A stretch of DNA of 62,738 nucleotides from a bacterium (GTDB lineage: Bacteria > Actinomycetota > Acidimicrobiia > Acidimicrobiales > CATQHL01). A model generated the notes under the pieces. The model was given only the letters and a program-made list of their open reading frames with translations, was not told where the DNA came from and made no database searches. Both the position numbers and the translations under genes were made by a program. Position 1 is the stretch's first letter; each line of letters starts with the position of its first letter. The DNA is taken from positions 93,400 to 156,137 of the forward strand of contig JAPOVS010000040.1 of the NCBI GenBank assembly GCA_026708055.1, written 5' to 3'. Shown here in pieces: positions 44,413 through 53,217 of the stretch.

Positions 44413-44824
44413 CCTAGCGACCCTACGATCGGTGCTGACCAATCTGGAGGAACAGCACAATCACCTGCGTCAGCTGGAATCGGATACTCCGCGATTGACC
44501 CGCGAGGGGATCAGGGAATCTGTGATACAGCGATTCGAGATTTGCTACGATATGGCTTGGAAGGTGCTTCGCCGACACTTGCATGTGGAATTGCGAATCC
44601 CCGATATTCCCAACAGTCCCAGACCCGTCTTTCGCATCGCAGCCGAGAACCACCTAGTGGGTGGCGGGGGCCAGCGCTGGCAGGACTATTCTAGTACGCG
44701 CATCCAAACAACACACATGTACAGTGAGGAGATTGTGGACTCGGCGATTGCACTCATACCGACATTCCTCCGTGACACCGCCGATCTGATCCAGCGCATG
44801 GAGCAGGGTACTCGGCATGACTAG
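44405..44824 (+). CDS. HepT-like HEPN protein 2 (HI0074 family)
   Basis: A 139-residue relative of the preceding protein, with clear but distant similarity: EGIRESVIQRFEICYDMAWKVLRRHL and RIQTTHMY (Arg99, His104, Tyr106), again RX4HXY. Two tandem HepT-like genes serving one nucleotidyltransferase domain is unusual. It overlaps both neighbours by 8 bp, so hepT1, hepT2 and mntA::hsdS are translationally coupled. Possible roles: a heteromeric HEPN complex with the first protein, or a toxin/adaptor split. Confidence 0.86.
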   Translation: MIDLATLRSVLTNLEEQHNHLRQLESDTPRLTREGIRESVIQRFEICYDMAWKVLRRHLHVELRIPDIPNSPRPVFRIAAENHLVGGGGQRWQDYSSTRIQTTHMYSEEIVDSAIALIPTFLRDTADLIQRMEQGTRHD

Positions 44825-46424
44825 CCCGATAGATCTGAACCCCCGAAGCCTCCAGACAGTAGAACGAATTCTCGCAGACTACGTACCGCACTGCGAGGTA
44901 CGGGCCTACGGCTCGCGGGCTCGATGGGAGGCAAAGGACTACTCCGACTTGGACTTGGCCATCGTCGGAGCTGACAAGTGTGACGGTCGGATACTCGGTG
45001 ATCTGCGTGAGGCATTCGAGGAATCCGACCTGCCGATACGTGTCGAAGTGGTCGACTGGCACGCCATAGACGACGCTTTCCGCAGCAGGATCGAGCCGGA
45101 CTGCGTCGTGATCCGGCAGGCGGGCAAGCGGATCGAGATCATGCTGGGAGACGTGTGTGTAAAGATCGGCAGCGGAGCAACACCCCGCGGCGGCAAGCAA
45201 GCCTACGTCCGGAACGGACCCTGCTCGCTGATCCGAAGCCAAAATGTTCATAACACAGGGTTCTCCCACGACGGCTTGGCATCCATAACCCAAGAGCAGG
45301 CGGAATCCCTCCAGAACGTCGAAGTCCTACGCGATGATGTGCTGCTGAATATAACCGGGGACTCCGTTGCGCGAGTGTGTCAAGTAGATCCGCTGGTCCT
45401 GCCGGCTCGCGTTAACCAGCATGTCGCAATCGTCCGGCCGGATGCCAGCAAATTGGAGCCGGAATACCTTCGGTACTACTTGGCTTCGCCGGAAAGTCAG
45501 TCGACACTCTTGAGATGGGCAAGCTCGGGCGGCACGCGGAATGCGCTGACCAAGCACATGATCGAATCGTTTGTCGTGCAGGCACCGGCAGACCTGAGTG
45601 AACAACGGACCATCGCCCGATCCCTCGGTGCGCTGGATGACAAGATCGAACTCAACCGGCGCATGAGCGAGACGCTCGATGAGATGGGGCGGGCACTGTT
45701 CAAGTCGTGGTTTGTGGACTTCGACCCGGTCCACGCCAAGGCCGAAGGCCGCCCCACCGGCCTGCCGACCGAAATCGACGAGCTGTTCCCCGACTCCTTC
45801 GAGCCATCCGAACTGGGCCCCATCCCCGCCGGCTGGCAGGTCAAGGCACTGGGCGACGTGATCAACGTAAATCCCCGCAGGAGTATCCGTCGCGGAGACG
45901 TGGCGACTCATGTCGAAATGGCAGCAATGCCGACGACTGGACCACAGGTCACAGCGTTGGGCCGTCGATCCTACACGTCGGGTAGCCGCTTCACGCGCAG
46001 CGACACACTCTTGGCACGAATCACTCCTTCCCTGGAAAACGGCAAGGCGGCGCTCGTTGACTTCCTTGATGACGGCGAGATCGGGTGGGGGTCAACAGAG
46101 TTGATCGTGTTGCGCCCGAAGCCCCCGTGGCCGCCCGAGATCGCATACGCCATAGCGCGCGAGCCCAACTTCCGCGAACATGCGATCGTCAACACGACAG
46201 GCACGAGCGGACGACAACGCGTACCAGCTGAAGCGATCGCGGCCTACATCCTGGCATCTCCTCCGCCAGGAGTAGCCTTGGCTTTCGGCAGCCTCATCCA
46301 CCCGTGGTTCGAACGCGTGACCTGTCTCGGCCGTCAGTCGTGCGCCCTCGAGACCCTTCGGGACACGCTGCTGCCGAGACTGCTCTCCGGCGAGATGCGG
46401 ATGCCGACCGCCGAGGTGGCGTGA
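44817..46424 (+). CDS. Fusion of MntA-type nucleotidyltransferase with type I R-M specificity subunit HsdS
   Basis: A 535-residue fusion. Residues 1-100 are a minimal nucleotidyltransferase: GSRARWEAKDYSDLDLAI is GSX10DXD (Gly32-Ser33, Asp44, Asp46) with a third Asp at about 80. This is MntA, the antitoxin that AMPylates HepT. From about residue 106 it is an HsdS: LGDVCVKIGSGATPRGG opens target-recognition domain 1, the central conserved helix is QRTIARSLGALDDKIELNRRMSETL with FKSWFVDFDPVHAK, domain 2 starts IPAGWQVKALGDVI, and the end is LRDTLLPRLLSGEM. The join is in frame with no stop or duplicated sequence. HsdS sets the DNA target of the complex, so the antitoxin is tied to it physically. 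Confidence 0.9.
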   Translation: MTSPIDLNPRSLQTVERILADYVPHCEVRAYGSRARWEAKDYSDLDLAIVGADKCDGRILGDLREAFEESDLPIRVEVVDWHAIDDAFRSRIEPDCVVIRQAGKRIEIMLGDVCVKIGSGATPRGGKQAYVRNGPCSLIRSQNVHNTGFSHDGLASITQEQAESLQNVEVLRDDVLLNITGDSVARVCQVDPLVLPARVNQHVAIVRPDASKLEPEYLRYYLASPESQSTLLRWASSGGTRNALTKHMIESFVVQAPADLSEQRTIARSLGALDDKIELNRRMSETLDEMGRALFKSWFVDFDPVHAKAEGRPTGLPTEIDELFPDSFEPSELGPIPAGWQVKALGDVINVNPRRSIRRGDVATHVEMAAMPTTGPQVTALGRRSYTSGSRFTRSDTLLARITPSLENGKAALVDFLDDGEIGWGSTELIVLRPKPPWPPEIAYAIAREPNFREHAIVNTTGTSGRQRVPAEAIAAYILASPPPGVALAFGSLIHPWFERVTCLGRQSCALETLRDTLLPRLLSGEMRMPTAEVA

Positions 46425-46430
46425 ACACCC

Positions 46431-46760
46431 ATGACGAGCTTGCTTGACGAGGAGCGGAAGCTCGGTCGGTTTCCTGGAGTCGTCTATCGAGACGGTCCTG
46501 CCGGACGACGCGCGGCTCTTGCGGACGGGCCCGACGTCTGGGAGATCATTCGAGAACTCCGCACCCTGCCCTTCGCAAGGATGGCGGGCGCGCAGTTCCT
46601 AGCCGACGAGGTCGCCCTACCGTTGGCCTCGATCGTGCTGGCCGCGGACTTCTACGAGGCGCACCCCGACGAGATCGACCACCTCATCGAGGCCAACGAA
46701 CGCGCCGCCGAGGACATCCGAGCCCAGCTCGACCGCCCGGAGCGCCAGCCGTCCCGATGA
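46431..46760 (+). CDS. DUF433-type antitoxin-like protein
   Basis: A 109-residue protein with the DUF433 start RFPGVVYRDGPAGRRAALADGPDVWEII and the end EAHPDEIDHLIEANERAAEDIRAQLDR. Proteins of this type are usually VapB-like antitoxins next to a DUF5615 PIN toxin. No such partner is present: the following genes are a Phd/PIN pair of another kind, so it appears orphaned or recruited. It begins 6 bp after hsdS. Confidence 0.7.
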   Translation: MTSLLDEERKLGRFPGVVYRDGPAGRRAALADGPDVWEIIRELRTLPFARMAGAQFLADEVALPLASIVLAADFYEAHPDEIDHLIEANERAAEDIRAQLDRPERQPSR

Positions 46761-46805
46761 TGTAGACCTCGAGGTGGGGCTCGCCACCTCAATGCCAGCG
46801 ATGTA

Positions 46806-46830
46806 GTCCAGATTCCAAGCTATACTGGAC
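46806..46830 (+). promoter_or_regulatory. Internal promoter and operator upstream of phd-vapC-hsdR
   Basis: GTCCAG (46806-46811), 13 bases, then CTGGAC (46825-46830) form an inverted repeat that overlaps a TATACT -10-like element (46821-46826). The phd ATG is at 46853 with a strong GGAGGG (46844-46849). I see no good -35. A Phd-type antitoxin would be expected to bind such a site. Confidence 0.55.
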
Positions 46831-46852
46831 CAGGTAGCTGATCGGAGGGAAC

Positions 46853-47164
46853 ATGGCAATCGAGCATCCCGCACCGCGCCCTGCTTGGACCGTGGCCGAG
46901 GCGAAGGCCCGGCTGTCGGAGATCCTGCGGCTGGCCGAGGAAGAGGGACCGCAGCGCATCGGGCGACGCAAGCCGTTCGTGGTCGTTCCCGAGCGCCTAT
47001 GGCGTGATGAGCGGAAGGAGCCGAGCGTTCACATGGGGCGGTGGCTCGTCGAGAATATGACCAGAGGAACGAACCTCGAACCTCCCGACCGCAGCCTGGA
47101 CAAGCCTCGCCCGCCCTTCTGGCACGACTGGACCGACGAGGACTGGGGCGTACCTGACGAATGA
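46853..47164 (+). CDS. Phd/YefM-type antitoxin
   Basis: A 103-residue antitoxin: WTVAEAKARLSEILRLAEEEGPQRIGRRKPFVVVPERLW is the Phd/YefM DNA-binding fold, and the tail after residue 60 (DRSLDKPRPPFWHDWTDEDWG) is Trp- and acid-rich and should block the toxin. It overlaps vapC by ATGA. Its own promoter and operator lie just upstream. Confidence 0.85.
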   Translation: MAIEHPAPRPAWTVAEAKARLSEILRLAEEEGPQRIGRRKPFVVVPERLWRDERKEPSVHMGRWLVENMTRGTNLEPPDRSLDKPRPPFWHDWTDEDWGVPDE

Positions 47165-47595
47165 CTGGATTTGTGCTGGACACCAACGTCGTATCCGAGT
47201 TGACCAAGGACCGTCCCGAGCCGCGGGTTCTCGCCTTCCTCAACCGGACCGCCGACACTTGGCTCTCGTCGGTTGTCGTCCACGAAATCCGGTTCGGCAT
47301 GCATACCATGCCGGCGGGTAGGCGTCGAGATCAGGTTCGCGCCGATCTGTCGGCATTGCTCGCGAGCCACTCCGACCGCATCCTGCCCCTGGATCGCGCC
47401 GGGGCGGAATGGGCGGCACATGCCCGGGCGAAGATGATACGCGCCGGGCACGACCCGGGTCTCGCCGACTTGCTCATCGCCGGGACAGCGGCGGCTCACA
47501 ACCTGGCCGTGGCCACCCGGAACGTGCGGGATTTCGAGGGTCTGGGAATCGAGGTCGTCAACCCTTGGACGATTGATCTCCAAGACCGGCCATGA
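47161..47595 (+). CDS. VapC-type PIN-domain toxin (FitB-like)
   Basis: A 144-residue PIN ribonuclease: [10 protein letters not shown] (Asp7), the Glu of [23 protein letters not shown] with the third acid, and [11 protein letters not shown] with the fourth. It overlaps the upstream antitoxin gene and the downstream hsdR by ATGA each, so toxin and restriction subunit are translated as a coupled unit. It is the second toxin-antitoxin module inside the R-M operon. Confidence 0.9.
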   Translation: MTGFVLDTNVVSELTKDRPEPRVLAFLNRTADTWLSSVVVHEIRFGMHTMPAGRRRDQVRADLSALLASHSDRILPLDRAGAEWAAHARAKMIRAGHDPGLADLLIAGTAAAHNLAVATRNVRDFEGLGIEVVNPWTIDLQDRP

Positions 47596-50500
47596 CCGCG
47601 TTCGGGGAGGCCGACGTCGAGCGGGCGGCGCTGGACTGGTTGGCGGGTCTCGGCTGGGCGGTGGCGTACGGGCCGGACCTCTCCCCCGGCGGCGGCCGGC
47701 AAGAGCGAGCCGACTACAGCGCCGTGGTGCTGGAGCGGCGGTTGCGGGGCGCTCTGGCGCGCCTCAACCCGGCGCTGCCTGCGGACGCCCTCGATGACGC
47801 ATGCCGCAGGGTGGCCCGGCCGGAGGGTTCGACCCTCGAGACACGCAACCGGGCCTTCCATCGGCTGTTGATCGAGGGCGTCGCAGTGGAGCGCCGCACC
47901 GCCGGCGGAGCGGCCCGCGGCGCGCAGGCGCACGTCATCGACTTCGGGAATCCGGCGGCCAATGACTGGCTGGCGGTCAACCAGTTCACGGTCACCGAAC
48001 GCAAATGCACGCGGCGCCCCGACATCGTGCTGTTCGTGAACGGGCTGCCGCTGGGCGTCGTCGAACTCAAGAACCCGGCCGATACCGATGCCGACGTGTG
48101 GGCCGCGTGGCGACAGCTGCAGACCTACAAGGCCGAGCTGCCGACGCTGTTCTCGATGAACGAGCTGCTCATCGTCTCCGATGGGCTCGCCGCGCGGCTC
48201 GGGACGCTCACGGCGGGTCGGGAGTGGTTCAAACCGTGGCGCACGATCTCCGGCGAGGAACTGGCCGCCCCCGATCTCTCGGGCCTGCAGGTGCTGTTGG
48301 AGGGCGTCTGCGCGCCCGAACGGCTGCTCCCCCTGATCCGTGACTTCATCGTCTTCGATGACGACGGGAGCGGCGTGCTGGTCAAGAAGATAGCCGGCTA
48401 CCACCAGTTCGGTGCCGTGCGCACCGCGGTCGCCGAGACCCTGCGCGCCGCACGGCTGCGAGGCGCGGAGGCCAGCGTTGGAGCCGACCGGCAGCGCGCC
48501 GAGGACACCCACCGCGCAGCGCCGCCGACCAGCGCAAGCGGCTCCGGTGCCGCGGCCGGCTTGCGGAGCACCTCAGACGCCGTGCTCGGCGCCGATGCCG
48601 CAACTCCAGGTGGCGGAACCGCCGCGTCCGCCGCGTCCGGCGAGTCTCAGAACCGTCGGGGCGGGAAGTCCGGCGACCGTCGCATCGGTGTGGTGTGGCA
48701 CACCCAAGGGGCGGGCAAGAGCCTGACGATGGCCTTCTACGCCGGGGCGATCATCCGTGAGCGGGCAATGGAGAACCCGACGATCGTGGTGCTGACCGAC
48801 CGCAACGACCTCGACGACCAGCTCTTCGGCACGTTCTCGCGCTGCGCGGATCTGCTGCGCCAGGCGCCGGTGCAGGCCGAGAGCCGCGCCGACCTGCGGC
48901 GGAAGCTGTCGGTGCCGTCCGGCGGGGTGGTGTTCACGACGATCCAGAAGTTCTTCCCCACCGAGCGCGGCGACGCGCACCCGGCGCTGTCGGACCGCCG
49001 CAACATCGTCGTCATCGCGGATGAGGCGCACCGCAGCCAGTACGACTTCATCGACGGCTTCGCCCGGCACATGCGCGACGCCCTGCCGAACGCCTCTTTC
49101 GTCGGCTTCACCGGGACGCCCGTGGAGCTGCGCGACGCCAACACCCGCGCCGTGTTCGGCGACTACATCAGCATCTACGACATCCAGCGGTCGGTGGAGG
49201 ACGAGGCCACCGTGCCGATCTACTACGAGAGCCGGCTCGCCCAGCTGTCGCTCGACGAGCGGCTGAGGCTCCGCATCGACGAGGACTTCGACGAGGCCAC
49301 CGAGGGCGAGGAGATCCAGCGCAGGGAGCAGCTCAAGACCCGCTGGGCGCAACTCGAGGCGATCGTCGGCGCCGAAGGGCGGATCCGCCAGGTCGCCGGC
49401 GACATCGTGGAGCACTACTCGCGGCGGCTCGAGGCGCTCGAGGGGAAGGCGATGGTGGTGTGCATGAGCCGCCGCATCTGCGTCGACCTCTACGGGGAGT
49501 TGGTGCGGCTCCGCCCGGAGTGGGAGCACGCCGACGACGAGGCGGGCGAGATCAAGGTGGTGATGACCGGCTCGGCGTCCGATCCGCCGGACTGGCAGCC
49601 GCACATCCGCAACAAGGCCCGTCGTGAGGCGCTCGCCCGGCGCTTCCGCGACGCCGACGATCCGCTGCGCATCGTGGTCGTGCGCGACATGTGGCTCACC
49701 GGCTTCGACGCCCCGAGCCTGCACACCATGTACGTGGACAAGCCGATGCGCGGCCACGGCCTGATGCAGGCCATCGCCCGAGTCAACCGGGTGTTCAAGG
49801 ACAAGCCCGGCGGCCTGGTCGTCGACTACCTGGGGCTCGCGCACGAGTTGAAACGCGCCCTCGCCGCCTACACGCGAGACGGCGGAACAGGGCGGACGGC
49901 AATCGACCAGTCCGAGGCCGTGGCGATCATGCAGGAGCGCTACGAGATCTGCTGCGGGCTGCTCGGTGGCTTCGACTGGTCGCGCTGGACGACCGGCAGC
50001 CCCGGCGAACGGCTCGGGCTCCTGCCGGCGGCTCAGGAGCACCTGCTCGCGCAGGAGGAGGGCAAGGAGCGCTTCCTCGCTCATGTGCGCGCCCTGGAGC
50101 AGGCGTTCGCCCTGGCTGTGCCCCACGAACGCGCCCTGGCGATCCGCGACGACGTGGCGTTCTTCCAGGCCGTCCGCTCCGCGCTCGTCAAACGCACCGT
50201 CGGCGAGGCGCGGACAGACGAGGAACTGGATCATGCGATCCGCCAGATCATCGCCGGCGCGGTGGCACCCGAGGGCGTCGTGGACATCTTCGCCGCCGCC
50301 GGACTCGACAAGCCCGACATCTCGATCCTCTCCGACGAGTTCCTCGCCGAGGTGCGGGGCATGCCCCACCGGAACCTGGCCGTGGAACTGCTGCAGAAGC
50401 TGCTCAAGGGCGAGCTGTCCGCCCGGCGGCGCACCAACGTCGTGCAGGCACGGTCGTTCTCGGAGATGCTGGAGCGGAGCCTGCGCCGCTACCAGAACAG

Positions 50501-50873
50501 GGCCATCGAGGCCGCGCAGGTGATCGAGGAACTGATCGAACTGGCACGGGAGATGCGCGAGGCCGCCGCCCGCGGCGAGACACTGGGGCTCAACGACGAC
50601 GAACTGGCCTTCTACGACGCCCTGGGCGCCAACGACAGCGCAGTCAGCGTGCTCGGCGACGGGACGCTCCGAGACATCGCCCGAGAACTGGTCGAGACCG
50701 TCCGCGCCAACGTCACCATCGACTGGACACTGCGCGAGAGCGTGCGGGCGCAGCTACGCGTCCTAGTCCGCCGCACCCTCAACCGCCACGGCTACCCACC
50801 CGACAAACAGGAACAAGCCACGCTAACCGTCATCGAACAGGCAGAAGTCCTCTCAGAACGCTGGGCCGCCTGA
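47592..50873 (+). CDS. hsdR: Type I restriction endonuclease subunit HsdR
   Basis: A 1093-residue motor and nuclease. The N-terminal PD-(D/E)XK domain shows [21 protein letters not shown] (about 143-162). A low-complexity Ala/Ser/Gly-rich insert (about 290-360) precedes the helicase: [12 protein letters not shown] (Walker A, near 373), DEAHRSQ (near 477), GFTGTP and RVNRVF. A C-terminal helical region for HsdM contact follows. It cuts unmethylated DNA after translocation. It is coupled to vapC by a 4-base overlap and separated from hsdM-hsdS by about 1.1 kb of toxin-antitoxin genes, with a private promoter at 46806-46830. Confidence 0.95.
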   Translation: MTAFGEADVERAALDWLAGLGWAVAYGPDLSPGGGRQERADYSAVVLERRLRGALARLNPALPADALDDACRRVARPEGSTLETRNRAFHRLLIEGVAVERRTAGGAARGAQAHVIDFGNPAANDWLAVNQFTVTERKCTRRPDIVLFVNGLPLGVVELKNPADTDADVWAAWRQLQTYKAELPTLFSMNELLIVSDGLAARLGTLTAGREWFKPWRTISGEELAAPDLSGLQVLLEGVCAPERLLPLIRDFIVFDDDGSGVLVKKIAGYHQFGAVRTAVAETLRAARLRGAEASVGADRQRAEDTHRAAPPTSASGSGAAAGLRSTSDAVLGADAATPGGGTAASAASGESQNRRGGKSGDRRIGVVWHTQGAGKSLTMAFYAGAIIRERAMENPTIVVLTDRNDLDDQLFGTFSRCADLLRQAPVQAESRADLRRKLSVPSGGVVFTTIQKFFPTERGDAHPALSDRRNIVVIADEAHRSQYDFIDGFARHMRDALPNASFVGFTGTPVELRDANTRAVFGDYISIYDIQRSVEDEATVPIYYESRLAQLSLDERLRLRIDEDFDEATEGEEIQRREQLKTRWAQLEAIVGAEGRIRQVAGDIVEHYSRRLEALEGKAMVVCMSRRICVDLYGELVRLRPEWEHADDEAGEIKVVMTGSASDPPDWQPHIRNKARREALARRFRDADDPLRIVVVRDMWLTGFDAPSLHTMYVDKPMRGHGLMQAIARVNRVFKDKPGGLVVDYLGLAHELKRALAAYTRDGGTGRTAIDQSEAVAIMQERYEICCGLLGGFDWSRWTTGSPGERLGLLPAAQEHLLAQEEGKERFLAHVRALEQAFALAVPHERALAIRDDVAFFQAVRSALVKRTVGEARTDEELDHAIRQIIAGAVAPEGVVDIFAAAGLDKPDISILSDEFLAEVRGMPHRNLAVELLQKLLKGELSARRRTNVVQARSFSEMLERSLRRYQNRAIEAAQVIEELIELAREMREAAARGETLGLNDDELAFYDALGANDSAVSVLGDGTLRDIARELVETVRANVTIDWTLRESVRAQLRVLVRRTLNRHGYPPDKQEQATLTVIEQAEVLSERWAA

Positions 50874-51016
50874 GAGATCGAGAAGCGGTCGACCCCGCCC
50901 GCAAATTCTTCGGGCCCGTCTCACTCGATGATTCGCCGCAACCTGTCACGGATGCCGTCTTCCTTCGAGCAACACCACTGAAGGCTCCATGCCGACGATT
51001 ACTGGCGCTTCGGAAA

Positions 51017-51142
51017 TTAGCGGGGAGTGACGCTGGCGAGGAGCGCCCAGTTGGGCTTTCCGGCGTAGAGCAGGGCGCGGATGCGGCAGTGGGCGAAGCG
51101 GCGGAACCCGAAGGCGGCGCGTTTGACGCGTTTGATGAGGTC
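51017..51142 (-). pseudogene. ISL3-family transposase, C-terminal remnant
   Basis: The last 41 codons of an ISL3-type transposase: DLIKRVKRAAFGFRRFAHCR and IRALLYAGKPNW, then a stop. It has no start and is fused in a different frame to an IS30 fragment at about 51143-51146. Confidence 0.75.
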
Positions 51143-51146
51143 GGGG

Positions 51147-51366
51147 CCAACGACAGCGGCGCCATCCCTCCAGCCTGTCGGAACCACCGCGCCCCCACCG
51201 CCGGCGACACCCCCGCCACACCGGCAGCGTCCTCGCTTGAGACCCCCTCCGCGGTCGCCTCCCAGAACCGAACCCGATCCGCACGCCACCCCGCCGACGG
51301 TCGTCCCGGCGAGGCCATCTCGCCCCGCATCGCACGAATCGCCTGCTGACGCTTCCCAACCCCCAT
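51147..51366 (-). pseudogene. IS30-family transposase, N-terminal remnant
   Basis: About 73 codons: FWEATAEGVSSEDAAGVAGV and GARWFRQAGGM match the start of actinobacterial IS30 transposases, including the HTH. It breaks off where the ISL3 fragment begins. The composite shows successive insertions and deletions. Confidence 0.75.
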
Positions 51367-51405
51367 CGCCGACCACCTCCATCACGAAGGTGTTGCAACG
51401 ACCAC

Positions 51406-51734
51406 TTGAATCCACCCAATATCTGTCGATCCGCTACACCGAACGCCTCGCCGCAAACGACATCGTCGCCTCAGTCGGCTCACGGGGCGACAGCTACGAC
51501 AACGCCCTGGCCGAGTCGATCATCGGCCTCTACAAGACCGAACTGGTCCGCAACCGCGGCCCCTGGCGGAGCCTCGAGGACCTCGAACTGGCGACCCTGG
51601 AATGGGTCGACTGGTTCAACCACCGGCGGCTCCTGCACGGAAACGGGCGCGTCCCGCCCGCCGAAGCCGAAGACGCCTACTACCGTCAACACCACCCAGG
51701 CCACCAAACCCAGGGACCCCCACAGCCTGCGTGA
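51406..51734 (+). pseudogene. IS3-family transposase (OrfB), C-terminal remnant
   Basis: The end of an IS3-type integrase core: SVGSRGDSYDNALAESIIGL carries the last D/E region of the DDE triad, followed by GPWRSLEDLELATLEWVDWF and VPPAEAEDAYYRQ. The upstream two thirds are missing. It runs opposite to the other two IS fragments. Confidence 0.8.
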
Positions 51735-51868
51735 ATCCCGGGGAGGTTCACCCTCGCCCTCGCCGCTTGACAAGGGAGCGTCTGACAATCCCGCCGCTGA
51801 CCTCGTCGGTGGGTTGATCCTCGGCCATGGCGAGCTGAGCGCGGGGAGCCGCCGAGCCGAAGTCGGGT

Positions 51869-52405
51869 CTACGACCCCTCGATAACCGCTGAGCGAGCGA
51901 TTCTGACCAGGTGATTCGCCAGACCAAGCAACTCCAGAGCGGTTACAGGGTCGTCGAGGTACGCATGCTCGTGAGCCCGGGGATTGCGTATGCCTGTCAT
52001 GACGGCGCCGAACATCTCCATGTAGCCCCGCTGCTGGTTCTTCTCGGACTGCGTCCGCAACTCGTTCAGCTTCAGCACCGGGTTGTTCAACGAGAAGGCG
52101 TTCTGCATCAAGTCGACGCCATCCAGATGATGTAGACCAGTCAGATCCTTCACGACGTTGTTGAGGCACTTGTACGCCTCCTCGACTGCAAGCGCGTAGT
52201 AGCCGTCAAGGAACAGCTTCCGGCTCGTTCGCCGCAACTCGTCGTCATCAACCACCTGGTCGAAGGTCGGCGACTCGAACTCACCGGGCGGCAACGACGG
52301 GAGCGGGCCAGCAAGTCCCACCGATCCCGCATCCTCGGAGATCGCCTTCGCCAGTGCAAGACCTCGCACCGGACCATCGCCCCGTCGTCGGCTACTCGCC
52401 GCCAT
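51869..52405 (-). CDS. TIGR02391-family HEPN-like protein
   Basis: A 178-residue protein. The core LFLDGYYALAVEEAYKCLNN, LMQNAFS, and GAVMTGIRNPRAHEH is that of the TIGR02391 (Ymh) group; RNPRAH is an RX4H HEPN motif. These proteins are found in accessory regions and are suspected defence or abortive-infection RNases. The ATG at 52405 overlaps the end of the small upstream gene by 14 bp, suggesting an operon. Function is inferred from the motif only. Confidence 0.72.
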   Translation of the reverse strand: MAASSRRRGDGPVRGLALAKAISEDAGSVGLAGPLPSLPPGEFESPTFDQVVDDDELRRTSRKLFLDGYYALAVEEAYKCLNNVVKDLTGLHHLDGVDLMQNAFSLNNPVLKLNELRTQSEKNQQRGYMEMFGAVMTGIRNPRAHEHAYLDDPVTALELLGLANHLVRIARSAVIEGS

Positions 52406-52622
52406 ACAGGTGCTGGGCCATGCTCTTGAAGATCTGGTCGATCTGTCCGGCGGAGGCATCTGAGGAGATATGGATCTGGACGTTGATGTTGAGCTCCGGA
52501 TCGGGGCGCCGGTTCTTCACCGCCTCCCCGCCCTCATCCACGAAACCAGGGCTAACTCTCGGCGTCTTTGCGGTCGCCTTCGTCGCGGCGGTCCTCTTCT
52601 GCGTCGGTGCCGCCTTCGTCAC
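52392..52622 (-). CDS. Small hypothetical protein upstream of the HEPN-like gene
   Basis: A 76-residue protein from GTG 52622. The N-terminal 30 residues are Lys/Ala/Thr-rich; the end (LNINVQIHISSDASAGQIDQIFKSMAQHLYGG) is a beta strand and helix seen at the C-terminus of some DUF5343-like defence-island proteins. It may be a truncated relic of such a protein or a genuine small partner of the HEPN-like protein; the 14-bp overlap favours the second. Confidence 0.6.
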   Translation of the reverse strand: MTKAAPTQKRTAATKATAKTPRVSPGFVDEGGEAVKNRRPDPELNINVQIHISSDASAGQIDQIFKSMAQHLYGGE

Positions 52623-53217
52623 CGCCGCGTCGGTGGGGAGGCTTCAGGCGGCGTTGGCGCGTGAGGGTCGACCGCCGACGTTGGCGAAGGCGCCGTGTTC
52701 ACGGCTGGGGTCGTGCTTGATGCGGCGGGTTCGCAGCACCTCGCCGCCGGAGGCGTGCGGACTCGAATCGAACGCGAATCAGCAGGTCAGAGCATATGTC
52801 CAGGAACGTCTCGGGGGCTCTCCCACGATCATTCCCACGCGCTGTACGGGAGGGCTGTACGGGAGGGCTTACCCAGCCCGTCGTGGTCCGGCTGACGATG
52901 CACGGAACTTCGGGGTATGGGCCCGTTCGATTCGGCGCCGGATCGCATCAACCCATGCCGGAGATTGCGCTCTAACGGGGGCCTCACGATTTTGTCGGGT
53001 CGGTCTGGCCCGGTCCGTGATACTGCGTCCCGTCGCGTTCATTGGACAACGCATTCGACATCGAGCCGCGACGTGCTGGGCGAAGCGCAGTGACCCTCCC
53101 CGGGCATTGGGCAGGCCCGGCGGCCTGTGACCGTCCACTCTCTGGTCGTTACGCTGCGCCGCACCATATTGCCTGGTGTGCCCGTCAACACGTTCGAACG
53201 CACGCTGAGGAGGACGC
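52623..53217. other. 595-bp gap with no convincing gene
   Basis: Open frames cross it but none shows a recognisable protein. It contains a 13-bp tandem repeat (52842-52867) and ends in a GAGGAGG ribosome-binding site for the next gene. It is probably eroded mobile-element sequence. Confidence 0.6.
52842..52867 (+). repeat. 13-bp tandem duplication
   Basis: CTGTACGGGAGGG occurs twice in perfect tandem (52842-52854, 52855-52867) within the gene-poor gap. Confidence 0.85.

Noticed and set aside
52354-53130. A 258-codon plus-strand frame across the gene-poor gap
   Set aside because: It begins antisense to two supported genes and shows no protein family resemblance.
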